From: Spirochaetota bacterium
GTDB taxonomy: Bacteria; Spirochaetota; Spirochaetia; SZUA-6
Assembly: GCA_003641675.1 (NCBI GenBank)
Contig: QNBI01000122.1
Span: 1 to 6,527 of the forward strand
DNA: 6,527 bases
Direction of reading: 5' to 3'
The notes under the pieces are model-generated. The model was not told where the DNA came from, did no database searches, and worked only from the letters and a program-made list of their open reading frames with translations. Position numbers and translations under genes: made by a program. The number at the start of each line of letters is the position of its first letter. Positions within the stretch are counted from its first letter, which is position 1. Below, piece by piece: positions 1-6,096 of the stretch.

Positions 1-328
1 CTCCTATTCCGTTTCCAAGGATTACACCAATTTTCTCCGGGTCGTAATCACCTATTTTGAGTCCTGCATTCTCCATAGCCTCTAAAGCTGCAACCATTCC
101 ATACAGCGTAAAGGGATCCATCCTTCTTGATTCCCGTTTTTCAAGGTACTTATCCGGAGAAAAATCTTTGATCTCTCCCGCCACTTTACTTGTATAATTC
201 GAAGTATCAAACTTTGTAATGTTGGTAATACCTGATTTTGAATTTTGAACACTGTCCCACATATCCGGCACATTATTTCCTATAGGGCTTACCGCGCCTA
301 ATCCTGTTATAACTACTCTTCTTTCCAT
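1..328 (-). CDS. fabF: 3-oxoacyl-[acyl-carrier-protein] synthase II (KAS II), N-terminal part
   Basis: Partial gene: only the first 109 codons are in the window, and the rest lies beyond the left edge. FabF is a cytoplasmic condensing enzyme that joins malonyl-ACP to a growing acyl-ACP during fatty-acid elongation. The translation begins MERRVVITGLGAVSPIGN, the standard opening of the KAS I/II family. At about residues 70-87 it has RRMDPFTLYGMVAALEAM, another family hallmark, followed by GVILGNGIG near the window edge. The catalytic Cys-His-His triad lies further on and cannot be checked. The ATG at 328-326 is preceded on the minus strand by GAGGAGG about 5 nt upstream, so the start is firm. 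The gene follows fabG by 11 nt and must be co-transcribed with it. Identity as a KAS II type enzyme is firm; FabF rather than FabB is inferred from the operon and N-terminus. Confidence 0.95.
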   Translation of the reverse strand, partial: MERRVVITGLGAVSPIGNNVPDMWDSVQNSKSGITNITKFDTSNYTSKVAGEIKDFSPDKYLEKRESRRMDPFTLYGMVAALEAMENAGLKIGDYDPEKIGVILGNGIG

Positions 329-339
329 TACTTCCTCCT

Positions 340-1080
340 CTAAATAGCCATTCCACCGTCTACAACGAGTACCTGGCCTGTAATATACGACGCCCTGTCC
401 GATGCAAGAAATACAACCACAGAAGCTATTTCTTCCGGCTGAGCTGTTCTTCCAAGGGGTATCTGTGTTTTTAAAGCCTCTCTGGCTTTTTCTCCCAATT
501 TTTTTGTCATATCCGTTTCCACAAAACCCGGAGCAACAGCGTTTACCCGTACTCCGCGCGACGCCACTTCCCTTGCAAGGCTCTTTGTAAAACCTATAAG
601 GCCCGCTTTGGATGCGGAATAATTAGTCTGTCCGGCATTTCCTATTATGCCTACAACAGATGAAATATTTACTATTACGCCGGAGCGCTGTTTTATCATT
701 ACCCGGGAAATTTCCCTGCATGTTAAAAATGCAGATTTAAGGTTTACAGATAGTACGCTGTCCCAGTCCTCCGTCTTCATACGAAAAATTAAACCGTCTC
801 TTGTAATTCCGGCATTGTTTATGAGAATATCAATCTGTCCGGCCTCTTTTACAATATCGGCAAGAACCTCGGCAACACTTTCTTTCGAAACATCTCCCTG
901 TTTCCAGTATACGGATGCGCCCGAAGCGGAAGCCGCTTTTTCCAGCTCTCCGTGCTTTTCTCCCTTAGTACGGGATATATAGTAAACATTTGCCCCTTCT
1001 GTAAGCAGTGCTTTTACAATCTTTAAGCCTATGCCTCGGGATCCTCCCGTAACAATAGCGTTTTTACCCTTAAATAGCAT
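340..1080 (-). CDS. fabG: 3-oxoacyl-[acyl-carrier-protein] reductase
   Basis: FabG is an NADPH-dependent short-chain dehydrogenase that reduces 3-ketoacyl-ACP to 3-hydroxyacyl-ACP in the first reductive step of each elongation cycle, in the cytoplasm. The 246-residue product has the full set of family motifs. These are the cofactor-binding TGGSRGIG at 11-18, NNAG at 88-91, the catalytic Asn at 113, Ser at 141 and YSASK at 154-158 (Tyr154, Lys158), and PGFVETDM at 184-191. The length is typical of FabG. An in-frame ATG lies 30 nt upstream at 1110, inside fabD. The start at 1080 is preferred because it begins MLFKGKNAIVTGG, in register with the family, and has GGAGGG about 6 nt upstream. That ribosome site lies in the last codons of fabD, whose stop is 1 nt away, which suggests translational coupling. 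Confidence 0.97.
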   Translation of the reverse strand: MLFKGKNAIVTGGSRGIGLKIVKALLTEGANVYYISRTKGEKHGELEKAASASGASVYWKQGDVSKESVAEVLADIVKEAGQIDILINNAGITRDGLIFRMKTEDWDSVLSVNLKSAFLTCREISRVMIKQRSGVIVNISSVVGIIGNAGQTNYSASKAGLIGFTKSLAREVASRGVRVNAVAPGFVETDMTKKLGEKAREALKTQIPLGRTAQPEEIASVVVFLASDRASYITGQVLVVDGGMAI

Positions 1081-1081
1081 T

Positions 1082-2020
1082 TTAACCCTCCAATATCTGC
1101 TTAACTGCATCTAAAGTCCCCGCAGGAGTGCAGACAATATCCCTGTTGAAGGACCGCCATAAACCGGATAGGACCTTTCCGGGACCAACTTCGTAAACTG
1201 TATCGAAGCCGTCACGCAGCAGATTTTCTTCTTCTGTAACCCATTTTACAGCAGAGACAACCTGCTGTATACAGTACTTCTTAGCATCCTCTCCGCTATT
1301 TATCCTGTCCCCTGAAACATTGGCATACACAGCCTTTTCAGGATCGGAAAATTCAATATCCGACAGAAAATCGGCCAGGCCCTTCCGTGCACTTTCTAAC
1401 AGAGGGGAATGGAACGGTCCTGAAACTTTTAAGCGGATAAAGCGCCTTGCCCCGGCATCCTTAAACGCAGCTTCCGCAGCAGATAATCCATTTGCCGTTC
1501 CTGACAATACCACCTGTGTTGGACTTGAATAATTTGCGAGGTATACATTTTTGCCCTGTAATCCTTCCAGAATCGAAACAGCTTTATCAAAGGTTAAACC
1601 TATAACTGCCGCCATACCTGCATTCCCTTCAGCGGAATCCAACTCTCTGCTTGCCTTTTCCATTAGCTCACCCCGGACCTTTACAATGTTAAAAATATCT
1701 TCGAGCTTTAAAACACCGGCTTCAGAGAGGGCAGAGTATTCGCCAAGGCTGAAACCTGCAAACCCTTCAGGGTTAATTCCGTTTTCTTTTAAAACCGTAC
1801 TGGCGGAAAGACTTGCAAGAGTAACTGATATTTGAGTTTTATCCGTTGCCTTTAGCTCCTCCTCTGTACCTTCGAATAACAACTTTTTTAAATCTAACTT
1901 TACAATATCCGAAGCATATTCAAAAAGCTCCTTTACTTTGACGCTGTATCCCCATAAATCCTTTGCCATTCCAGGGTACTGAGCACCCTGTCCTGGGAAA
2001 AGAAATGCTGTTTTTGCCAT
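1082..2020 (-). CDS. fabD: Malonyl-CoA:ACP transacylase
   Basis: FabD transfers malonyl from CoA to the phosphopantetheine arm of acyl carrier protein, supplying the extender unit for fatty-acid synthesis. The 312-residue length is normal. Visible family residues are the N-terminal FPGQGAQYPGM (oxyanion Gln11), nucleophile Ser91 in GFSLGEYSAL, the malonate-carboxylate-binding Arg116 in RGELM, catalytic His204 in GPFHSPLL, Gln253 before VVSAVKW, and the C-terminal EVGPGKVLSGL near 277-287. One deviation is Phe at the position before the nucleophile, where E. coli-type enzymes have His (GHSLG). The rest of the active site is intact, so it is probably functional. It is the first gene of the fabD-fabG-fabF operon. 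The ATG at 2020 is preceded by AGGAGGT at a normal distance, and its promoter carries a strong palindrome. Confidence 0.97.
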   Translation of the reverse strand: MAKTAFLFPGQGAQYPGMAKDLWGYSVKVKELFEYASDIVKLDLKKLLFEGTEEELKATDKTQISVTLASLSASTVLKENGINPEGFAGFSLGEYSALSEAGVLKLEDIFNIVKVRGELMEKASRELDSAEGNAGMAAVIGLTFDKAVSILEGLQGKNVYLANYSSPTQVVLSGTANGLSAAEAAFKDAGARRFIRLKVSGPFHSPLLESARKGLADFLSDIEFSDPEKAVYANVSGDRINSGEDAKKYCIQQVVSAVKWVTEEENLLRDGFDTVYEVGPGKVLSGLWRSFNRDIVCTPAGTLDAVKQILEG

Positions 2021-2038
2021 AAATACCTCCTATAAAAG

Positions 2039-2059
2039 GTTACTTTGCGGGAAAGTAAC
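2039..2059. promoter_or_regulatory. Perfect palindrome in the fabD promoter, candidate repressor operator
   Basis: The site reads GTTACTTT, five spacer bases, then AAAGTAAC: a perfect 8+5+8 inverted repeat of 21 bp. The right arm contains the predicted -10 hexamer of the fabD promoter, and the left arm reaches the region just past the expected transcription start, 19 nt upstream of the fabD start codon. A bound dimer would block RNA polymerase. Spacing and size suit a helix-turn-helix dimer such as a TetR- or MarR-type fatty-acid regulator, but the motif is not one I can assign to FapR, FabT or FabR. In RNA it could also fold into a small hairpin in the 5' leader. The regulator is not encoded in this window. 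Confidence 0.7.
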
Positions 2060-2080
2060 ACAATAGTTTTCCATTGTCAA
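2052..2080 (-). promoter_or_regulatory. Sigma70-type promoter of the fabD-fabG-fabF operon
   Basis: On the minus strand a perfect TTGACA (2080-2075) is followed by 17 nt and then TACTTT (2057-2052) as a poor -10 element. Transcription would start near 2045, giving a leader of about 25 nt that includes the fabD ribosome site. A consensus -35 with a weak -10 buried in a palindrome is common for regulated promoters. A second hexamer, TATAAT at 2089-2084, lies upstream but has no matching -35. Confidence 0.6.
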
Positions 2081-2137
2081 GTTATTATAAGGCTTCACTT
2101 CAATTAAACTTTGATTACAATGCGATATAGATAAACC

Positions 2138-2674
2138 TTATTTTTCAGAAAAGCTGAAATTTATTCCTGTATATGCTCTGGTTGTAGTATTTATCCAGTT
2201 CGGCTTGCCTATAAGCAAGTCCTGCTGCACCTCTATAAACCAGTTTAAAAGCCTTTGAACTTTAACTCTTACCCCCGCTTTTATATAAGGCCCCATATAG
2301 AACCTTCCCGTATCGGTACTATCCGGCGGTATCCTTATAACAGGTGCAATACCAAATCCGAAAAGCATGGTAGGGTAAAAACTGTCAAATATAAAATTTA
2401 AACCGATATTAAGCGGTATAAAAAAGTATGGAACAACATTCGGGACGGCATCCGTGCCTGCATTTTCTGTCCTGAGTGCAAAGTCAAAACCAATGGAAGC
2501 CTCCAGTCCGGCTGTTATTAGGTGGTTATATGAAAACCCTGTGTCGAGGTAGTTTTCCTCATAGTTAAAAAAATCCATTCCTATATTAGCGGAAAAGCTT
2601 GAAGGCTGGGACTCCGCAGAAAAAACTGCTATTATAAGTAAAAGAAAAATTACTGTAGTCTTATTAATTTTCAC
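2138..2674 (-). CDS. Exported protein, probable small outer-membrane beta-barrel, function unknown
   Basis: This 178-residue protein belongs to no family I can name. Residues 1-22 form a classic signal peptide: Lys at 2 and 5, a hydrophobic core VIFLLLIIAVF, and likely cleavage after AES before Gln23. There is no lipobox cysteine. The mature part is rich in aromatic and glycine residues in alternating strands (for example PYFFIPLNIGLNFIF near 82-96 and TMLFGFGIAPVIRI near 102-115). It ends in a strand with aromatic residues, GINFSFSEK, as many outer-membrane barrels do. A small eight-strand-like porin or adhesin-type barrel is the best guess. The start is GTG at 2674, chosen because GAGGGAGGG lies 5-6 nt upstream and the signal peptide begins there. 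It has its own promoter and is 117 nt upstream of fabD on the same strand; a functional link is not evident. Confidence 0.75.
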   Translation of the reverse strand: MKINKTTVIFLLLIIAVFSAESQPSSFSANIGMDFFNYEENYLDTGFSYNHLITAGLEASIGFDFALRTENAGTDAVPNVVPYFFIPLNIGLNFIFDSFYPTMLFGFGIAPVIRIPPDSTDTGRFYMGPYIKAGVRVKVQRLLNWFIEVQQDLLIGKPNWINTTTRAYTGINFSFSEK

Positions 2675-2694
2675 AATTTCCCTCCCTCTTTAAA

Positions 2695-2723
2695 TTTATA
2701 CCCTCTGTATTCATAAATGTCAA
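2695..2723 (-). promoter_or_regulatory. Sigma70-type promoter of the exported-protein gene
   Basis: On the minus strand TTGACA (2723-2718), a 17-nt spacer and TATAAA (2700-2695) form a near-consensus promoter. Transcription would begin around 2688, leaving a leader of only about 14 nt that starts at the ribosome site of the gene beginning at 2674. Confidence 0.7.
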
Positions 2724-2737
2724 CTTTACACAAAGTT
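2722..2737. repeat. Inverted repeat AACTTT-N4-AAAGTT between divergent promoters
   Basis: Six-base arms with a 4-nt spacer overlap the -35 hexamer of the leftward promoter and the upstream -35 candidate of the rightward transporter. The arms share the ACTTT/AAAGT core with the palindrome ahead of fabD, but the spacer is one base shorter and the match is shorter. It could be a weaker operator or chance in an AT-rich region. Confidence 0.35.
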
Positions 2738-2766
2738 ACAAATTATTATAGAATCTATCGGCTGTA

Positions 2767-2795
2767 TTGTTACATCTTTTTAATTTCAGTACAAT
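2767..2795 (+). promoter_or_regulatory. Candidate promoter of the transporter gene
   Basis: TTGTTA (2767-2772), a 17-nt spacer and TACAAT (2790-2795) make a good sigma70-like promoter. It would start transcription very close to the ribosome site at 2801, giving an unusually short leader. An alternative lies upstream, TTTACA (2725-2730), 16 nt, TATAGA (2747-2752), which would give a leader of about 50 nt. The sequence alone does not decide between them. Confidence 0.45.
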
Positions 2796-2800
2796 AATCC

Positions 2801-2814
2801 GGAGGTAAGATCTG
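2801..2814 (+). promoter_or_regulatory. Ribosome binding site pointing to a CTG start codon
   Basis: GGAGG at 2801-2805 is followed by 6 nt and then CTG at 2812-2814, in frame with the transporter. An in-frame TAA at 2806-2808 rules out any earlier start. No ATG, GTG or TTG occurs in frame between here and the ATG at 2911, so this site decides the start. Confidence 0.7.
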
Positions 2815-4077
2815 TCAAAAACAAGCGAAAATCTTGACTGCCACTTTATCCGCAACACCATTGGAATTTCCTCCGTTGAACTATTCTGGGGATTAGGCCT
2901 TCCTGTTGTTATGGAATCTACTTTCCTACAGCTGTTTCTCCGCCGTCTGGGGGCATCTAATTTTTTAATAGGACTAATCCCAACTCTCTTCTATATAGGG
3001 CTTTCCGTTTTTTCGCTCTTCTCGGGCTTTTTTACCTCTCATCTTAAACAAAAACGGCTTGCTGTTATTATTCTTCATATTTTTGCTGCGGTTCCCATGC
3101 TTATTTTTGGTATTTTTTTAAAGTTTACAGGCTTTATTCCTTCCACTCTAAAACTGTTCTTTGCCGCATATGCACTTTTCTCCGTAGGCATCGGCCTCAT
3201 ACTTCCGACCTGGCAGAACTACCTTGTTAAAATATTTACAGAAGATAAAGTAATCTCCGCTCACTCCGTTATGTGGATAAGCCAGAGCCTCGGTAAATTT
3301 TTAAGTGGTTTTATCATCTTAAAAATAATATCAAAATACTCCTTTTCTTCAGAGGGAGCTAGCATGATTTTCTCCCTGGTGGGATTGCTCTTTGTAGTCG
3401 GAAGCCTCATGTTTTTCATAACAAAAGAGGCCCAGACTCAGAGATATTCCGAAAATGCTCCTTCCAGACTTAAAACCTTCATAAATGATTTAAGAGCAGC
3501 ATTTCATAACAGAAACTTTCTCTTCTTCCTGGGAAGTGAGTTTGAGCAGTTTGCCGTGATAAGTATTCTCTCCTTTTACGCCAACTATGCTACACAGTAC
3601 TGCTCTGTAAAACCCTACCTGGCTGCAGGCTTATTTGTTGTCTTAAACTATTCAGGTTCAATTATTATTAATATTATTTTCGGATGGCTGGGGTTTCTAA
3701 GTCTTAAAAACAAGTACCTTACAGCCAAAAGCCTCTCATTACTCACCATAACCCTGCTTTATTTCTTTCCAACCCTCTGGGCCTTTTTAACTGCAAGTTT
3801 CTTGATGGGTGTTTCACGGGGGACCAGAAGCCTCGTCTATGCCCCAACGGTAAAAAAAATCTCCGGTATTGCCGATTCTACAACTTTCTTTGCCATAGCT
3901 CCTATACTAATTATGCCTTTCGGTGCAGGTATTCCCCTGCTGGCAGGCACATTCCTTGACCGTTTTTCCTACTTAGGCACAGAAGCCTACCGCTTAATGT
4001 TTTTAGGCATGGGGGTGCTTGTTGTTCTCGGAATAATCTTTCTTGTTAAGGTTAAACTTAATGAGCCTGAAACATAA
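2812..4077 (+). CDS. Major facilitator superfamily (MFS) transporter, probable CTG start
   Basis: A 421-residue, very hydrophobic inner-membrane protein with the length and roughly 12-helix layout of an MFS permease. The substrate is not recognisable. The first helix spans roughly residues 17-37 (GISSVELFWGLGLPVVME). It is followed by FLRRLGASNFLIGLIP, a segment typical of MFS proteins just before helix 2, and by the short basic loop SHLKQKR at the usual motif A position. The halves are joined by a polar loop around TKEAQTQRYSENAPSRLK. The ATG at 2911 would start inside the first helix. The upstream in-frame stretch reads as good protein and is preceded by an ideal ribosome site at a CTG, so 2812 is chosen. 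The gene is divergent from the exported-protein gene and stands alone before a terminator. A drug, sugar or metabolite exporter is possible but not shown. Confidence 0.8.
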   Translation: MSKTSENLDCHFIRNTIGISSVELFWGLGLPVVMESTFLQLFLRRLGASNFLIGLIPTLFYIGLSVFSLFSGFFTSHLKQKRLAVIILHIFAAVPMLIFGIFLKFTGFIPSTLKLFFAAYALFSVGIGLILPTWQNYLVKIFTEDKVISAHSVMWISQSLGKFLSGFIILKIISKYSFSSEGASMIFSLVGLLFVVGSLMFFITKEAQTQRYSENAPSRLKTFINDLRAAFHNRNFLFFLGSEFEQFAVISILSFYANYATQYCSVKPYLAAGLFVVLNYSGSIIINIIFGWLGFLSLKNKYLTAKSLSLLTITLLYFFPTLWAFLTASFLMGVSRGTRSLVYAPTVKKISGIADSTTFFAIAPILIMPFGAGIPLLAGTFLDRFSYLGTEAYRLMFLGMGVLVVLGIIFLVKVKLNEPET

Positions 4078-4114
4078 GAGGCCGAAGTGGGAAGCTTTTA
4101 ACTTTAACAGAAAA

Positions 4115-4140
4115 CCCCGGAGACTTTTAAGCTTCCGGGG
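4115..4140 (-). terminator. Rho-independent terminator, best in the minus direction, possibly bidirectional
   Basis: CCCCGGA at 4115-4121 pairs with TCCGGGG at 4134-4140 to give a 7-bp GC-rich stem with an imperfect inner part and a short loop. On the minus strand the stem is followed at once by TTTT and a T-rich run, which makes a proper terminator for the gene remnant that ends at 4172. In the plus direction it lies 37 nt after the transporter stop but is followed only by CCTTTG, so termination there would be weaker. Confidence 0.7.
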
Positions 4141-4171
4141 CCTTTGTAAATTTCTATGTGTACCTTAAGTC

Positions 4172-4388
4172 CTACTCAAAGCGGATATCGTCTAAGTAGA
4201 GATTACCGGATATTTGACCATTAGTATCACTTGGATCCATAATTTGAATACCCGCAAGTGAAACGTGTCAACAGCAGGACTAAAATCATTAATAGGAACA
4301 GAATATTCGTCCCAGCTGCCGATAGAACTTACCCAATAACTACCAAGGACATTGACATCAATGTATCCGTCCCATGTACTCCCTGCCC
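4172..4388 (-). pseudogene. Remnant of a carbohydrate-binding-like C-terminal domain, frameshifted and 5'-truncated
   Basis: Read on the minus strand, 4388 to about 4261 encodes a peptide containing TWDGYIDVNVLG, GSWDEYSVPINDFSP and AVDTF. A one-base frame change near 4259-4263 then continues the same fold as LAGIQIMDPSDTNG and GNLYLDDIRFE, ending in TAG at 4174-4172. The pattern of Trp-Asp, a polar 'VPINDF' strand, GIQI and a terminal YLDDIRF strand resembles C-terminal beta-sandwich carbohydrate-binding modules (CBM11- or CIA30-like) of glycoside hydrolases. Adding one T to the TTT run (4263-4261) would restore DTFSLAGIQI. Upstream, frame A meets a stop at 4391-4389, and beyond it the DNA becomes the AT-rich leader of the cyclase, so the rest of the gene is missing. 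Its terminator survives downstream. The frame change could be a sequencing error, but the missing 5' part still makes it a fragment. The family assignment is by eye. Confidence 0.65.
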
Positions 4389-4485
4389 GTTACCATTACA
4401 GCATCTAACAATTAAATTTATTAAATATTGTAATTTATTTCCAAAAAATTAAAAAATACTATATACTTCTGCACGGAGTTAGATA
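4389..4485 (+). promoter_or_regulatory. AT-rich leader of the cyclase gene with a weak promoter candidate
   Basis: This stretch is strongly AT-rich and has no supported coding sequence beyond a possible extension of the remnant on the minus strand to about 4405. TATACT at 4462-4467 is a good -10 hexamer, but only a poor -35 (TTCCAA, 4439-4444) lies 17 nt upstream. GGAG at 4475-4478, 7 nt before the ATG at 4486, is the ribosome site. I see no operator or cAMP-receptor-type palindrome. Confidence 0.35.
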
Positions 4486-6081
4486 ATGCAAGCTATAAAA
4501 GACGTTAAAAAGGATACTATTATCGAAGAGCTGGTAAGGGCAGGCTCTATTCTTTCCAGAGAACTTGATTTTAAGTCACTTATTTCCACGCTTGTAGACC
4601 AGTCTCTTGATATTACAAGGTCTGATATTTCATGCCTGTATTTATTAGACCATGCGGCAAACGGTGAGAAACTTAAGAGCGGGTATTCATTAGCCTACAG
4701 ACGCGGGAAATACTCCGTGCCTCAAATCCTTTCTTCTGACAGCACAGTTGTAAACTTTCTCACAGAAAGCGGAGAAACTGTACTCCTCCTTGAACGCAGA
4801 GAGCATGTCTTTAAGGATATACTCCTTAATCCTTCTATGAACAGCGGAATAGCACTTCCTGTTTTTACCCCGAAATTAAAATTGGGCATTCTTATCCTTA
4901 ATTCCGGTAAGCCCCTTTTTTACAGCAGGGTAAAATTCAAGTTCCTTGATTCCTTTGTAAAACTCGCTGCGGGAATGCTTCACAATTCAAAAATGGTTAA
5001 GGAAATAAAGGACTATCTAAAAAAAATTGAGGGGTTAAAACGGTATCAGGAAAATATTTTCTCCTCCATGACAAACCTCCTAATTACAACAGACTCTAAA
5101 GGCAGAATCCATTATTACAACAGAACTGCCGGGGAAAAACTGGAACTTAGTGGAAATTCTATCGGAAAAGAATTAAAACATGTTTTTGCCAATAAAATCG
5201 ATAAGACAATTTTAAATGCTGTTGAAAAGACAGAAAAAGTAAAAACAGAAAATTTAGGGATAGAGGGAATATACAGGGCGACGGAAAAGGATATGGATTT
5301 TTCTCTTAATATTTCTCCCCTTAAAGGGATAAGGGGCAAATATGAGGGGTTAACCCTGCTTTTTACCGACCAGACGCACGAACGGGAACTTCAACATAAA
5401 ATGAAGAAAGTTGTTGAGGAAAGAAGAATTATCAAGGACATGTTTTCAAGGTATCTTTCCCAGGAAGTTGTCCAGAAACTTGTAGAATCCCCTAACCTTG
5501 TAAGACCGGGCGGAGATAAAAAAGAAGCAACGATTTTTTTCGCAGATATCCGCGGATATACATCCTTTTCCGAGGGAAAGGATCCGGAATACATTGTACA
5601 GGTACTAAACGACTACTTCGGCGAGGCTGTGGAGATTGTTGTTAAACACAGAGGATACATAGATAAGTTCATAGGCGACTGTATAATGGCCGCATGGGGA
5701 GTACCTCTGCAGACTGCAGAGGAAGATGCATATGAAGCGGTGTCCTGTGCACTGGAAATTCAGCAGCTTGTTGCATCGACCAAACGGACCTTTTTTAAAG
5801 GTGAAGCTTCATCTTTAAAAATCGGTATCGGAATGCACACCGGGCCTCTTGTAGCAGGAAACCTCGGAAGCAGCAGACGTATGAACTACACGGTGATAGG
5901 GGATACTGTAAATGTCGCAGCACGCCTGGAGGGGGTTGCAGGTCCGGGAGAAATCATTATCACAGACAGAACAAGACAGTTTATAGGCGACAAGTTTGTG
6001 CTTAAAAAGAAAAAACCTGTTATGGTAAAGGGAAAATCCGAACCGATTCATATATACAGCGTACTTAAAAAAGCAGGATGA
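4486..6081 (+). CDS. GAF-PAS class III (IIIb-type) adenylate cyclase
   Basis: A 531-residue soluble protein with no membrane segment, predicted to make cyclic AMP from ATP. Domains in order are an N-terminal GAF-like sensor (about 15-170), a PAS sensor (about 186-297, with ITTDSKGRIHYYNRTA and ending FTDQTHERELQ), a coiled-coil signalling helix (about 298-320), a segment SRYLSQEVVQKL, and the class III cyclase domain (about 345-510). All catalytic positions are visible: metal-binding Asp354 in FFADIRGYTSF and Asp398 in FIGDCIMAAWG, base-recognition Lys394 and Thr469 (NYTVIGD), and transition-state Asn476 and Arg480 in VNVAARLE. The Lys/Thr pair, with Thr in place of Asp, marks the class IIIb group, several members of which respond to bicarbonate. 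It should act as a homodimer with two active sites. Specificity for ATP rather than GTP is inferred from the Lys. It starts at ATG 4486 and leads an operon with the gene at 6097. Confidence 0.93.
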   Translation: MQAIKDVKKDTIIEELVRAGSILSRELDFKSLISTLVDQSLDITRSDISCLYLLDHAANGEKLKSGYSLAYRRGKYSVPQILSSDSTVVNFLTESGETVLLLERREHVFKDILLNPSMNSGIALPVFTPKLKLGILILNSGKPLFYSRVKFKFLDSFVKLAAGMLHNSKMVKEIKDYLKKIEGLKRYQENIFSSMTNLLITTDSKGRIHYYNRTAGEKLELSGNSIGKELKHVFANKIDKTILNAVEKTEKVKTENLGIEGIYRATEKDMDFSLNISPLKGIRGKYEGLTLLFTDQTHERELQHKMKKVVEERRIIKDMFSRYLSQEVVQKLVESPNLVRPGGDKKEATIFFADIRGYTSFSEGKDPEYIVQVLNDYFGEAVEIVVKHRGYIDKFIGDCIMAAWGVPLQTAEEDAYEAVSCALEIQQLVASTKRTFFKGEASSLKIGIGMHTGPLVAGNLGSSRRMNYTVIGDTVNVAARLEGVAGPGEIIITDRTRQFIGDKFVLKKKKPVMVKGKSEPIHIYSVLKKAG

Positions 6082-6096
6082 AAAGGAGGATACAGT

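Noticed and set aside
402..982. Plus-strand open frames across fabG
   Set aside because: They are opposite-strand shadows of a well-supported gene, with no ribosome sites or recognisable products.
1081..1110. Earlier ATG at 1110 for fabG
   Set aside because: It would add ten residues inside fabD that do not fit the family N-terminus, whereas the ATG at 1080 has a good ribosome site and family-like start.
2084..2089. TATAAT (minus strand) as the main -10 of fabD
   Set aside because: No acceptable -35 lies at 16-18 nt upstream, while the TTGACA-N17-TACTTT pair is correctly spaced just downstream.
2143..2159. TTTCAG-N5-CTGAAA inverted repeat as terminator of the exported-protein gene
   Set aside because: The stem is short and AT-rich, lies inside the last codons of the gene, and is not followed by a useful T tract.
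2911..2913. ATG at 2911 as the transporter start
   Set aside because: It has no Shine-Dalgarno sequence and would cut off the first membrane helix; the upstream in-frame sequence is clearly protein-like.
4258..4452. 64-codon plus-strand open frame in the intergenic gap
   Set aside because: It has no convincing ribosome site and no recognisable protein pattern, and most of it lies opposite the minus-strand remnant, which reads as real protein.
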